From: Chloroflexota bacterium
Lineage (GTDB): Bacteria > Chloroflexota > Dehalococcoidia > Lucifugimonadales > Lucifugimonadaceae
Length of the DNA stretch: 46,404 nt
Assembly: GCA_009838175.1 (NCBI GenBank)
Contig: VXSB01000057.1
Span: forward strand, 1 to 46,404
Direction: 5' to 3'
Part shown: positions 1 to 8,875 of the stretch, in pieces
Layout of the letters: every line of letters begins with the position of its first letter
Numbering within the stretch: position 1 is the first letter of the stretch
The notes under the pieces: model-generated
The model's database searches: none
What the model saw: only the letters and a program-made list of their open reading frames with translations
Told to the model about the DNA's origin: nothing
Made by a program: the position numbers and the translations under genes

Positions 1-43
1 CGCCGCCCCGGGCATACCCCGCTCGCGTCACTTCGTTTGCTCG

Positions 44-110
44 CGCCCCTTTCGCTTTGCGAAAGGGGCGGGTCACCCTCACCCTGGCCCTCTCCCATCA
101 AGGGAGAGGG
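44..110. repeat. Two palindromic intergenic repeat units
   Basis: Two hairpins lie side by side. Positions 44-55 pair with 59-70 (12 bp, TTT loop), and 88-96 (CCCTCTCCC) pairs with 102-110 (GGGAGAGGG). Variants of the first recur near 1321, 10035 and 46141, and of the second near 11011 and 46263, so these are members of dispersed palindrome families and not gene-specific signals. The rest of the first 180 bases holds no convincing gene. Confidence 0.7.
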
Positions 111-189
111 GAGATCGCTGCATCAATGACGAGGTGGGGCCGCGGGTATGACGTGGGGGTGTTGGGGTTAAGATTAGAGGTTGCGTTGT

Positions 190-1224
190 GTGGGTGTTTC
201 GGGTGTGTTGTATCGAGAAATCGAGGTTCTTTTGACTCAAACCGCAGAAAAACTTGGGGGATCGACGGAAACGGATGTCGATGCGGCTTTCGTGCAGGAT
301 TTCGCACGGAAGGTCCGTGAAAATGTGCAGCGGGTTTTCGTGGGTAAGGATGAGGCGATAGAGCTTGCCATCATCGCCATGCTGGGGCGTGGGCATGTGT
401 TGCTGGAGGATGTTCCTGGTACAGGTAAGACGACGCTGGCTAAGACGATTGCGGCTTCGTTGGGTCTGGATTTCAAGCGTGTGCAGTTCACGCCGGACTT
501 GGTTCCGTCGGACGTTTTGGGTGTGAATATTTATAACGCGGGGACGAGCGAGTTCGAGTTCAAGTCGGGTCCGATCTTCACGCAGATTCTGTTGGCGGAT
601 GAGATCAACCGGGCTACGCCTCGGACGCAGTCGGCGTTGCTGGAGGCGATGCAGGAGCAGCAGGTTTCGATAGATGGAGTGACGATGGCGCTGAGTTCGC
701 CGTTTCTGGTGTTGGCGACGCTGAATCCGGTGGAGATGGAGGGAACGTTCATGCTGCCAGAGGCGCAGCTGGACCGGTTCTTGTTGAAGCTGTCGATCGG
801 ATATCCGTCGGACGATGAGGAGGCGCGGATGTTGCGGCGTTTCCAGACGGGTGATGGAGCGTTGTCGGTGGATGTTTGCGCGTCGGCGGAGGATGTCGAA
901 CGTGCGCGGAACGTGGTCGAGCAGGTGCGGATAGCGGACCATGTGCGCGAGTATCTGGTTTCAGTAGTTAGAACGACTCGGAACAATGCGCAGATCCGAT
1001 TGGGCGCAAGCCCGCGCGGTTCGCTGGCGCTGCAACATGCGGCACAGGCCCATGCGGCTATCGACGGACGCGGGTACGTGATGCCGGATGACGTCAAGGC
1101 GTTGGCGGCGCCGGTGTTGTCGCATCGGGTGGTTTTGGAGTCGAGCATGCAGATGAGGCGTCGGGATGCGTCGCAGATCATCGATGATGTTGTGTCGCAG
1201 GTACCGGTGCCGATAGAGAGGTGA
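190..1224 (+). CDS. MoxR-family AAA+ ATPase
   Basis: This is a MoxR-type AAA+ ATPase, a family that generally acts as a chaperone in assembling or activating partner complexes, usually encoded beside DUF58 and von Willebrand-type proteins. The Walker A motif GTGKT lies near residue 77 and Walker B (LLADEINRA) near residue 134. These are followed by the typical ATLNPVEMEGTF and LPEAQLDRF stretches and a C-terminal lid domain. The frame is open from TTG 181, but AGAGG at 176-180 sits 9 bases before GTG 190, so I take 190 as the start; TTG 208 is another option. The gene heads a co-directional set with the DUF58 and DUF4129-like genes, although a repeat-filled gap of 285 bases lies between. Its partner complex cannot be deduced. 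Confidence 0.93.
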   Translation: MGVSGVLYREIEVLLTQTAEKLGGSTETDVDAAFVQDFARKVRENVQRVFVGKDEAIELAIIAMLGRGHVLLEDVPGTGKTTLAKTIAASLGLDFKRVQFTPDLVPSDVLGVNIYNAGTSEFEFKSGPIFTQILLADEINRATPRTQSALLEAMQEQQVSIDGVTMALSSPFLVLATLNPVEMEGTFMLPEAQLDRFLLKLSIGYPSDDEEARMLRRFQTGDGALSVDVCASAEDVERARNVVEQVRIADHVREYLVSVVRTTRNNAQIRLGASPRGSLALQHAAQAHAAIDGRGYVMPDDVKALAAPVLSHRVVLESSMQMRRRDASQIIDDVVSQVPVPIER

Positions 1225-1242
1225 GATGTATTCCATCCTCCT

Positions 1243-1504
1243 CCCCCTTGATGTCCAAGGGGGAATTAAAGGGGGTTTAGATCAGCCGTCGCGCATCCCC
1301 TGCGTTCGCTCCGCTCCGCGTCCCCTTACGCTTCGCGAAGGGGACTGGCCTCCCCCTAGCCCCCTCCTGAAGGAGGGGGGATGTGTTGGAGTGCGACGAA
1401 CACGATCATCATGCTGGTTGCCCGGCTCCGCGTCCGCTTCGCTTTGCGAAAGGGACGGTTCTCCTCCTAGCTCTCTCCTGAAGAAGGGGGGATGTGTTGA
1501 GGTG
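1243..1504. repeat. Tandem pair of palindrome-rich repeat units
   Basis: The gap between moxR and the DUF58 gene is filled by repeats. A 7-bp hairpin lies at 1243-1249/1257-1263. Two imperfect direct copies of a unit of about 90 bp follow, near 1310-1389 and 1420-1504. Each copy has a CCGCGTCC[...]GCGAAGGGG palindrome followed by CTCCTGAAG...GGGGGGATGTGTTG. In copy 1, 1360-1367 pairs perfectly with 1372-1379; copy 2 is degenerate. An open frame across it (1226-1513) is an artefact of the repeat. Confidence 0.7.
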
Positions 1505-1509
1505 TTGAG

Positions 1510-2871
1510 ATGATGATTAATCCGGTTATTAGGACGTTTCGGGAGAAGCGGACTAAGGATTTGCGGGCTCCTGATGTTATCGGTGAGCTTTTCATGTTGT
1601 TGATGCTGGTGGTGATTGCGGTTGGGGCCGGAACGGGTTCGGCGCTGGTGGTTGCGTTGGGAACTACGGCGTTTGTGATTTCGGCTGGTGGGACGTTGTG
1701 GTCGAAGCTGTCGTTGGCGGAGGTGGCGTATGGCGCTCAGCCGTCGGACAGTCACGCGTTTGTGGGCGATGAGATCGAGATTGTGATGACCTTGGAGAAT
1801 CGGAAGCCGTTGCCGATTCCATGGGTGCAACTGATCGAGTTTTTGCCGACGGGGTTGTTGCCTTTGAGTGACGAGGGTGTGAAGCGTCGGGCGTACGCGG
1901 GTGGTAGCGAGATTGTGGAGACGACGAGTCTGGCGGGTTACGAACGGGTGCGATTCCGGCACAAGATCAAGGCACACCATCGTGGCCACTACTCGATCGG
2001 TCCGACGGAGTTGAGGAGCGGCGATCTTTTCGGGTTGTTCGGGACGGTCCGACGCGACTCGCGATCTTTGCAAGGGGTGACGGTTTACCCGCGCATCGTG
2101 CCGTTGGATGGTTGGGAGTTGCCGGCGGCCAAGCCGATGGGCGACACCCTAAGCCGGGACACGCTGTTGGATGATCCTTCACGACCTCGCAGCATTCGGG
2201 ACTATCGACCGGGCGACCCAATGAAGCGTATCGATTGGAAGTTGAGCGCGAAGCGGGACGAGTTGACGGTGCGGACGTACGATCAGAGCGTGAGCAACGA
2301 TGTTGTGGTGATGATGGAGTCTCGGACGGTGGACTACGCGTGGCATGGTTACAAGTACGACGTTTTGGAGTCGGCGGTTACGGGAGCGGCGTCGATTGCG
2401 GTGAGGTGTGCGGACCTTGGCTATCGAGTCGGATTGGTGGCGAACGGGGTACGTCCGACGCGCGGGGTGATGGCGGCGATTACGCCTGGGGATGGTCCGC
2501 ATCACGTTCGGACGATCTTGGAGGCGCTGGCGTTTGTCCAGCCGCTGTCACTGACATCACTGGAGACGTTGGCGGTGGATCGTGGTGCACATGCGATCAC
2601 GAACGGGTCTTCATTGATATTGGTCGCGGGATTTTTGACCGAGCCGGTGGTTGCGTATCTGCATCACTCGCAGCAGGTGGGACACCGCGTGTCGATTGCG
2701 TGGGTAGGACGTGAGGATCCGCCGCGGGTGACGGGGATACGGGTTGTGGATGCACGCGAGATATTCAAGATCGATGAGGATATCGAGGAACTGTTGATGT
2801 CGGTAGTGGACGAGCAGATGGAGATGAATGCCCGGATGAACGCTCCGGTGCGTGAGTACGACCGTGTCTGA
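1510..2871 (+). CDS. DUF58 domain-containing protein
   Basis: This 453-residue protein starts with a hydrophobic hairpin of two membrane segments (about residues 20-60). A cytoplasmic or periplasmic region follows, then the DUF58 signature around residues 230-255: SIRDYRPGDPMKRIDWKLSA, followed by VRTYD. DUF58 proteins accompany MoxR ATPases and are thought to be their membrane-bound partners; the biochemical role is unknown. The C-terminal third resembles a von Willebrand-like fold, with a VVMMESR strand. The start is ATG 1510, with a second ATG directly after it. The 3' end overlaps the next gene by 20 bases, which indicates co-translation. Confidence 0.9.
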   Translation: MMINPVIRTFREKRTKDLRAPDVIGELFMLLMLVVIAVGAGTGSALVVALGTTAFVISAGGTLWSKLSLAEVAYGAQPSDSHAFVGDEIEIVMTLENRKPLPIPWVQLIEFLPTGLLPLSDEGVKRRAYAGGSEIVETTSLAGYERVRFRHKIKAHHRGHYSIGPTELRSGDLFGLFGTVRRDSRSLQGVTVYPRIVPLDGWELPAAKPMGDTLSRDTLLDDPSRPRSIRDYRPGDPMKRIDWKLSAKRDELTVRTYDQSVSNDVVVMMESRTVDYAWHGYKYDVLESAVTGAASIAVRCADLGYRVGLVANGVRPTRGVMAAITPGDGPHHVRTILEALAFVQPLSLTSLETLAVDRGAHAITNGSSLILVAGFLTEPVVAYLHHSQQVGHRVSIAWVGREDPPRVTGIRVVDAREIFKIDEDIEELLMSVVDEQMEMNARMNAPVREYDRV

Positions 2872-4303
2872 TTGGCGTAATCAGATAGTGTTCACCGCGA
2901 TCGCGGTCGCGGAGAGCGTGATTTTATTCACGATCATCGCAGTTATCAGCGCCGGGTTGAGTCTGGACTATCCGCCGTTGCACTGGGGGATGGTTCTGCT
3001 CCTGTACCTGACCGGGATGGTGACGTCTTGGATCGTGGGCGGTTTGCGCGGCAGCCTGGTCACCATAGCGTTGATCTACGGTACTGCGGGCTTGGCGATG
3101 ATTTACGCGGCGGTTGCGACGACGCGTCTCGGTGATGGGTTCAACTTCGATCTGGCGTGGATATATCACCTCTTCAACCGAGATTTAACGGGAGAGTCGG
3201 TTGCTTCGCTGGTGATCGCGTTGATCGTGAGTTTAGTGATTTGGCGTCGGACATCGACGATTATTCGGGATGACAGCGACGCGCCGGATCACTTGAAGCG
3301 GATATTCAAGCGTGGTTTGGTAGTGCTAGCTGTGGGTTTGATCGTCGACGAGTTCGTGTCAGAACCGATCGGGTTGGCGCAGTTGCTGATTCCGTACTTC
3401 ATCGCGACGCTGGGGGGAATGGCGGTTGCGCGTTTGCCGAACGATTCGCCAGTGGCTGGCAAGTGGATGCGGATCATTGTCGCGGCGTTGGGGCTGTTTC
3501 TCGGTACCGGATTGATAGCGGGATTCTTCGGCGGACGGTACGGGTACGCGGGTTTGAACGCGCTGTGGATTTTGTGGGGATGGACGGTTGATGCGATCTT
3601 GTTCCTGTTGCGGTACCCGTTGCTGGCGATCGGTTGGGTGATCGCCAAGATAATCGAGTTCTTGCAGTCGTTCTTCGGCTCGGAGCCTCCTGAACAGGAG
3701 CAAGAGCAGGGGCAGGGACAGCGTCCGGAGTTCCCGGAACGGGAAGCGACGGAGGCGGCAGACAGCGCGTGGGTGGAAGCGGTGCTGGAGATATTGCAGT
3801 GGCCGCTGACGTTCCTGTTGCTGTTTGTGGTGCTGATAGTCGTGGCGTTGGCGTATCGGCGGATCATAAGGCGGTTGAACCGCGACGACGGGATCGAACG
3901 CGAGACGATCCGTGACGAAGTGGAAGAGGTGACGTACCTAGACCTGCTGAAAGGTTTGTTGCCGGACTGGATGACGCGCCGGGGCACACCGCGACATCTT
4001 TGGAACTATCCAGACGAGCCGGGTATCAAGGAGGTCTTCATCCTGTATTTCGAGACGTTGGAGATGGCTCTGGAGCGTGGTTGGGAGTTCAACTCGCGAT
4101 TGACTCCGAGCGAGCGTCAGCCGGAGTTGGCAACGTTCCTGGACGGTGCTCCTATCGCCGATATAACGTCGCGCTTCAACGCGGCTTGTTATGGCAATGT
4201 GCCTACGGAGGTGTCGCGAGTGGAGGATTTGAGGTCTAGATTGACGCGATCTATTGAGATTCTGGATGAGCGGCGAGAGAGGGCTGAATCGGGATCGGAA
4301 TAG
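2852..4303 (+). CDS. Multi-pass membrane protein with DUF4129-like C-terminus
   Basis: This 483-residue protein has several hydrophobic segments in its first 270 residues, a Glu/Gln-rich linker (EQEQEQGQGQ near residue 280), another membrane segment near residues 317-335, and a soluble C-terminal domain of about 100 residues. That domain contains LWNYPDEPGIKEVFILYFETLEMA and an LTPSERQPELATFL stretch, which match the pattern of the DUF4129 domain found in transglutaminase-like operon proteins next to MoxR/DUF58 genes. No transglutaminase Cys-His-Asp core is visible. The start is GTG 2852, inside the end of the DUF58 gene; GTG 2864 is equally possible. The function is unknown; by context it is part of a MoxR-linked membrane complex. 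Confidence 0.75.
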   Translation: MSTTVSDWRNQIVFTAIAVAESVILFTIIAVISAGLSLDYPPLHWGMVLLLYLTGMVTSWIVGGLRGSLVTIALIYGTAGLAMIYAAVATTRLGDGFNFDLAWIYHLFNRDLTGESVASLVIALIVSLVIWRRTSTIIRDDSDAPDHLKRIFKRGLVVLAVGLIVDEFVSEPIGLAQLLIPYFIATLGGMAVARLPNDSPVAGKWMRIIVAALGLFLGTGLIAGFFGGRYGYAGLNALWILWGWTVDAILFLLRYPLLAIGWVIAKIIEFLQSFFGSEPPEQEQEQGQGQRPEFPEREATEAADSAWVEAVLEILQWPLTFLLLFVVLIVVALAYRRIIRRLNRDDGIERETIRDEVEEVTYLDLLKGLLPDWMTRRGTPRHLWNYPDEPGIKEVFILYFETLEMALERGWEFNSRLTPSERQPELATFLDGAPIADITSRFNAACYGNVPTEVSRVEDLRSRLTRSIEILDERRERAESGSE

Positions 4304-4320
4304 ACTCGGGGTTGAGTCTA
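4301..4320. terminator. Compact hairpin sharing both convergent stop codons
   Basis: TAGACTC at 4301-4307 pairs with GAGTCTA at 4314-4320 around a 6-base loop. The first three bases are the stop codon of the membrane protein gene, and the last three are the stop codon of pyruvate kinase on the other strand. There is no U-tract, so termination is inferred from position only. Confidence 0.5.
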
Positions 4321-5829
4321 GGATGCGGGACCGTCTTCGTTTTCGCCGATGGTGATTACGCGGAGGAGGTTGGTGCTTCCGGATTTGCCGATGGGGACGC
4401 CGGCTACTAGTACGACGGTGTCGTTGTCTTTCGCGAAACCTTGCTCTTTTGCCAGCGCTGCAGCGTAGTCGAACATCTGGTCGAGTTCAGCGAGGCGTTC
4501 AGTTAGGAGGGGAATTACGCCCCAGCGCATCGAGAGGTTGTTGAGGGCTTTTTCGCTGGGTGAGAGGGCGATGATGGGTGTTCGTGGTCGGAATGCGGCT
4601 ACTCGGTCGGCGGTGGTGCCGGTTTCAGTGAAGGTGATGATGGCTTTTGAGCGTAGGGTGTCGGCGGTTCGTGCCGCGTCAAAGGCGATGATGGAGTTGA
4701 TTTGTGCGTGTCGCCCTTCCTTTTCAATGATTGCCATGCGTCGGTTTCCGAGCATGGCGTTGTCGAGGAAGCGTTCGGCGAGTTTGGAGACGCGGGCCAT
4801 GAATCTGACTGCGGCAACGGGGTAGTCGCCGACGGATGTCTCGGCGGAGAGCATTACAGCGTCGGTGCCATCGCGGACGGCGTTGTATACGTCGGTCGAT
4901 TCGGCGCGCGTCGGGTATGGGTTGTCGCGCATGGATTCGAGCATTTGGGTTGCCGTGATGACGGGTTTTCCGACCTCGTTGGCCATCCGGATCATGCGCT
5001 TCTGGATCATGGGAACGAGGTGTAGCGGCATTTCGACACCGAGGTCACCGCGGGCAACCATGATGGCATCGGTCTCGTCGAGGATTTCGTTGAGGTTTTC
5101 GACGGCCTGTTTGATCTCGATCTTGGCGACTAGGGCCGGAGTTCGTCCAGCCGCGGCCAAACGATCGCGAACCGCGCGGAGATCGTGGCGGTTGCGTATG
5201 TACGAGAGACCTACGAAGTCGACGTCGGCTTCAATAGCGAAGTCGAGAGCGGCAATGGTTTCGTCGGTGAAGTAGTCGAGAGTAGATGTGTTTCCAGGAG
5301 CGGTGACGGCTTTGTCGGACTGGATCAGGCCGCCGCGCCTGACGGTGCAGTGGATCTCAACGCCGTCAACGCGATCAACGCGCAGTTCGACCGCACCTTC
5401 GTCGATGAGGATGCGTGCGCGCGGTCGAATGTCGTTGTGGAGACCAGAGGGCCAGACGGTTCCGCGTTCCGAGGTCGTATAGACACGCTCAGCGGTGAGG
5501 ACGAATTTGTCGCGGGCGTTGACTGATATGCCTTCTCGGCCGCTTTGTGTAACGGCTTGGTCTGGATCTACGGTGCCGATGCGATATTTGGGTCCGGGCA
5601 GGTCGGCCAGGATGCCAATAGGGACGCCCGTCTGATGGGCGGCTTCGCGGATCGCCTCGACGTACTCGAAGTGTTGCTCGGAGTCGCCGTGCGAGAGGTT
5701 GAGGCGCGCGACAGACATTCCCGCACGGATCAGTTGTCGTGCTCGGACGACGTTGCCGGTTGCTGGCCCGATAGTGCACACGATTCGGGTTCGCGGCGAG
5801 TTCCTGACGAATGTAGGGAGTTGCTGCAT
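4318..5829 (-). CDS. pyk: Pyruvate kinase
   Basis: Pyruvate kinase (EC 2.7.1.40) converts phosphoenolpyruvate and ADP to pyruvate and ATP in the last step of glycolysis. The 503-residue protein has the N-terminal RTRIVCTIGPAT and ARLNLSHG motifs. The active-site segment AKIEIKQAVENLNEI contains the catalytic Lys and Glu and is followed by MVARGDLGVEMP. Further on are TATQMLESM and the DAVMLSAETSVGDYP segment, then an alpha/beta C-terminal domain ending in a GxTN-like stretch. The open frame extends to 6045, but the extra 72 residues do not look like family sequence, so ATG 5829 (MQQLPTF) is chosen. The gene is transcribed divergently from the zinc-ribbon gene and converges on the DUF4129-like gene. 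Confidence 0.96.
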   Translation of the reverse strand: MQQLPTFVRNSPRTRIVCTIGPATGNVVRARQLIRAGMSVARLNLSHGDSEQHFEYVEAIREAAHQTGVPIGILADLPGPKYRIGTVDPDQAVTQSGREGISVNARDKFVLTAERVYTTSERGTVWPSGLHNDIRPRARILIDEGAVELRVDRVDGVEIHCTVRRGGLIQSDKAVTAPGNTSTLDYFTDETIAALDFAIEADVDFVGLSYIRNRHDLRAVRDRLAAAGRTPALVAKIEIKQAVENLNEILDETDAIMVARGDLGVEMPLHLVPMIQKRMIRMANEVGKPVITATQMLESMRDNPYPTRAESTDVYNAVRDGTDAVMLSAETSVGDYPVAAVRFMARVSKLAERFLDNAMLGNRRMAIIEKEGRHAQINSIIAFDAARTADTLRSKAIITFTETGTTADRVAAFRPRTPIIALSPSEKALNNLSMRWGVIPLLTERLAELDQMFDYAAALAKEQGFAKDNDTVVLVAGVPIGKSGSTNLLRVITIGENEDGPAS

Positions 5830-6026
5830 TTGGTTAAGCGGTTTCTCCGAGGGTGGAAGGCATCTCGGTTTAATGTATAACGCGATGCGGGTTGTGCAGT
5901 TCAGGGAGGCGTAAAACGGTGATAAATCGATGCTGTGAAGTGAGTTTGATATGATTAAGTTAGATGTTCGAAGTGTCATCGCGCCGTTGTGGGCGCTGAT
6001 TGGGAAACACGCTGGGAGCCAGAAAT

Positions 6027-6740
6027 TTGAACACGTTTGAAGCACTGCTCGCGTTGCAGGAAATCGACCAAGGGTTGCTACGGCAACGACAGTCGTATTC
6101 GCAGATTTCGCTGGATTTGCAGGACAAGGCGAAACGATTGAAGGATCTGCGTGAGAAGTGCGAGCGGGCGAGGCGGTCGCAGATGCAGGCAGAGGTTGCG
6201 ATGAAGCGGTTGGAGCTTGATCGGGCGTCGGAGAATCAGAACCGCGCCGAGGTTGAGGAGAGGCTCTACAGCGGTGGCGATGTAACGAATCCTCGGGACT
6301 ACTACCGTATGGAGTTGCAGGTCCAAGAGCATGCGAACCGAATCGACGCCATAGACCAGCGCATGGAGCCGATCAAGAACGCTGCCAATGAGGCGCGAAG
6401 GGTGCATTCAGAGCTCCAGATGCAGTTGGAAGCGATGGAGGTCGATTGGACGGAACAGAAGCAGTCGGGAACGGATGAGCAGTCGCGGATATCTACCGAG
6501 TACAACGAGGCTCTGAAACATCGCAACGAGACTGCTAGCGCGATTCCGGCACAGCACCTCGGCGAGTACAACCGATTGTTCAAGAACAACGGCGGGATGG
6601 CGGTGACGGTTGTGGAACGCGACATCTGCGCTGGCTGCTCCGAGCGGGTCTCGATGGGCGAACTGAACGTGCTGAAGCAGGCCACAGACCCGATACTGTG
6701 TCATTGCGGCAAGTATTTGATCACGCTTAGCACGGACTGA
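6027..6740 (+). CDS. Coiled-coil zinc-ribbon protein (C4-type, CT398/DUF164-like)
   Basis: About 160 residues of charged helical heptads, predicted as a long antiparallel coiled coil, lead to a C-terminal zinc ribbon, CAGC...CHCGKYL. This is the layout of the CT398/DUF164 'zinc ribbon domain' family, which has been linked to nucleic-acid and flagellar/secretion factors without a settled function. The frame is open from TTG 6000, but GGGAG at 6014-6018 is 8 bases before TTG 6027, and the family begins with a sequence like FEALLALQEID, so 6027 is preferred. The next gene starts 6 bases after the stop, so the two are probably co-transcribed. Confidence 0.8.
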   Translation: MNTFEALLALQEIDQGLLRQRQSYSQISLDLQDKAKRLKDLREKCERARRSQMQAEVAMKRLELDRASENQNRAEVEERLYSGGDVTNPRDYYRMELQVQEHANRIDAIDQRMEPIKNAANEARRVHSELQMQLEAMEVDWTEQKQSGTDEQSRISTEYNEALKHRNETASAIPAQHLGEYNRLFKNNGGMAVTVVERDICAGCSERVSMGELNVLKQATDPILCHCGKYLITLSTD

Positions 6741-6746
6741 TTTGAC

Positions 6747-8372
6747 ATGCGCGCCATCGGCTACGTCAGACGACGCGAGATCGAAGACGACTCAGATGCG
6801 CCTGTCACCTACAATGCCCGAAATTGGGATGGTTCTGTTGGTGCGGTAGCTGGTTCGTGGGGCCAAATAACGGAGATTGAAAGTCGGCTGAAGCTGGATA
6901 GCTCTGCTGACCCTGTCCAACAGATTGTCGAATATTGCCGTTCGGGAGGTCATCACCTGACGGGGATCCTTGGTCTGGAAGAGGATGACCAGTTGTTGCA
7001 GAGCGTTGAGGCGGAGTTGAGTGAGGAGTTGGGCACGGCGTTCACTCGGCAGATCCCAGAGGAGTTCGGGGATCCGCAATTTGCGGAGTTGATGGAACGG
7101 CTTGAGGGTCTGCATGGCCGGCCCGCGTTGGTGGTCATTCCAGACGCGTCGCATTTGGCCGGCGATTTGGAGACCTTGGTAGAGCGACTTCTGTACATCC
7201 GACGATCGGGTTCGGACGCGATCTGTACAGATATGGAGCTGCCAGACCCGTTGCAGAACGGCGAGGAACTGCTCGGGCTGCGGGGCGAGCCGGACTGGCT
7301 GCGCAAGCGGATCCGCAATCGAATTCGCGAAAAGGCATCGCGCGGGAAAGTGCTGGGCAGGACACCGTACGGATATCGCTGCGGAGCAGATGGTTCGCTG
7401 AAACCGGTGCCTGAAGAGGCTGAGGTTGTGCGGCAGATTTTCGAATGGTACGTCGGCGATGAAGACATCACCGACGAAAACGGCGAGAGGACCAGCAACG
7501 GCGTCGGGATGCGTTTGATCGCTCAGCGATTGGCAGCAGGGAACATTCCGACGCGCACAGGCAAGCCATGGTCGACGGCGACGGTGTCAATAATCCTGAA
7601 GAATCGCGTTTACGTGGGCACTTACACTCGCTACGGTTTCTTGGTGTCTGGCAACCACGAGCCGATAATCGGCCGATCGTTGTTCCGTCGTGCGCAAGAT
7701 GAATTAACGGTCAAGCAACGACAGCGAAGGTTGTCGAAATCTGAAGACCCGTTCCTACTCGGCGGATTGTTGCGATGCGGTCAGTGCGGTCATGGTGTGC
7801 CGGGTCTCACGCGCCGAAGGACCTGGCGTCGGCAAGATGACACGACAACTTCGAAGACCTACCGCTATTACGAGTTTTACGAGTGTCAGCATCGACGCGC
7901 GGCGAAGAGCGGGAGTGGTAGTAACGGCATCGTCTGCCCTAAGTGGCGAGCCGATGATTTGGATGGCGAGGTGCGCAAAGCGGTGATGGCGTGGGAGCCG
8001 GAGCAGGTGAAACAGATCAGGCCCATTGAGACTGGTCTAACACTTGAGCAGCAGATGGAGAATGCCGAGAAGACGTTCCTGAATGAAGCGCGGGTGGTGT
8101 CGACCGGTCGTGGCGATCTGGAAAACTTGGAGCCGTTTCTGTCAGAAATCAAGCGTGTGCGCCGCTTGATCGAAGAGGAACAGGAGACTGGCAATAGCGC
8201 GAGCAGGTCGAAGAACGGCAGGGTGTCACGTGAGCGTTGGACCCGTGATCTGATAGCGGACGTGGTCGGTTCCGGTGATGTGGAACGGGCGCGTGATGCG
8301 CTCGTGGCATTGGTCGAGGATGTCGAGGTTTCGGAAGACGGGGTCAAAGTGCGACCTAGGGTGAGAGCCTAG
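6747..8372 (+). CDS. Serine recombinase homologue lacking catalytic residues
   Basis: The 541-residue protein has the layout of a large serine recombinase. An N-terminal resolvase-like region (about 1-165) is followed by a Recombinase domain (about 185-310: RGKVLGRTPYGYR, AEVVRQIFEWYV, IPTRTGKPWSTATVSIILKN), then a zinc beta-ribbon (LRCGQCGHGV with two later Cys) and a coiled-coil tail. Resolvases need Arg8, Ser10, Arg68 and Arg71. Here the N-terminus reads IGYVRRRE with Arg at position 8 but Arg at 10, and the usual D-R-x-x-R segment reads D133-A-S-H-L. The nucleophile and two arginines are therefore missing, while the DNA-binding part looks intact. The gene is only 6 bases after the zinc-ribbon gene and just upstream of rnpB. 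I see no attachment-site repeats around it. It is probably a domesticated DNA-binding protein, not an active integrase. Confidence 0.8.
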   Translation: MRAIGYVRRREIEDDSDAPVTYNARNWDGSVGAVAGSWGQITEIESRLKLDSSADPVQQIVEYCRSGGHHLTGILGLEEDDQLLQSVEAELSEELGTAFTRQIPEEFGDPQFAELMERLEGLHGRPALVVIPDASHLAGDLETLVERLLYIRRSGSDAICTDMELPDPLQNGEELLGLRGEPDWLRKRIRNRIREKASRGKVLGRTPYGYRCGADGSLKPVPEEAEVVRQIFEWYVGDEDITDENGERTSNGVGMRLIAQRLAAGNIPTRTGKPWSTATVSIILKNRVYVGTYTRYGFLVSGNHEPIIGRSLFRRAQDELTVKQRQRRLSKSEDPFLLGGLLRCGQCGHGVPGLTRRRTWRRQDDTTTSKTYRYYEFYECQHRRAAKSGSGSNGIVCPKWRADDLDGEVRKAVMAWEPEQVKQIRPIETGLTLEQQMENAEKTFLNEARVVSTGRGDLENLEPFLSEIKRVRRLIEEEQETGNSASRSKNGRVSRERWTRDLIADVVGSGDVERARDALVALVEDVEVSEDGVKVRPRVRA

Positions 8373-8410
8373 CCTAGTCTAGTTCGGTTGGATGTTACTC
8401 TGAGGTCAGT

Positions 8411-8840
8411 GCGAGGCGGACGTGCGACCGCTGCGAGGGCGGTTTTAGACCGTCTTTGTGGAGGAAAGTCCGAGCACCAACGGGCAGGAGCGCCTGCTAA
8501 CGGCAGGGCGGGGCGACCCGACGGAAAGTGCAACAGAAAGAATACCGCCTGTAGACGCGCATTTAGTTGTGCGTTTCATCAGGTAAGGGCGAACCGGTGC
8601 GGTAAGAGCGCACCGCGTCGGCGGTAACGTCGGCGGCATTGAAAACCCCGCTCGGTGCAAGGCCAAATAGGGGAGCGCCAAGACGAATGCCCGCGTCAGC
8701 TCCCGGGTAGGCCGCTAGAGGTCACGGGCGACCGTGATCGCAGATGGATGGTCGCACAGGGTCCGATTCGAGGGAGGAAGGCCTAGGGGTTGTAAACCTC
8801 GCTGGGACCCGGACAGAACTCGGCTTACAGTCCGCCTCGC
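8411..8840 (+). ncRNA. rnpB: RNase P RNA, bacterial type A
   Basis: This is the catalytic RNA of ribonuclease P, which removes 5' leaders from pre-tRNAs. The ends form helix P1: 8411-8421 pairs perfectly with 8830-8840. The conserved GAGGAAAGTCCG block is at 8461-8472. The specificity-domain sequence with GGTGCGGTAAGAGCGCACCG lies near 8595-8615. GTGCAAGGCCAAATAGG is at about 8656-8672, and the 3' block ACAGAACTCGGCTTACAG is at 8813-8830. These are the universal type A landmarks. Short open frames across this region are not genes. The RNA begins 38 bases after the recombinase homologue ends, on the same strand. Confidence 0.97.
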
Positions 8841-8875
8841 CGAGGGTTGTCGATTTGGATTTGGGGATTCCTTAA

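Noticed and set aside
79-942. Long minus-strand open frame of 287 residues
   Set aside because: It is the antisense shadow of moxR, rich in Arg and His, and matches no family; the plus-strand frame has clear AAA+ motifs.
1226-1513. Open frame of 95 residues between moxR and the DUF58 gene
   Set aside because: It is composed of duplicated palindromic repeat units and has no protein-like features.
6747-8840. An integrated mobile element ending in rnpB
   Set aside because: No direct repeats or duplicated rnpB fragment are visible, the recombinase homologue lacks its catalytic residues, and flanking genes are housekeeping genes.
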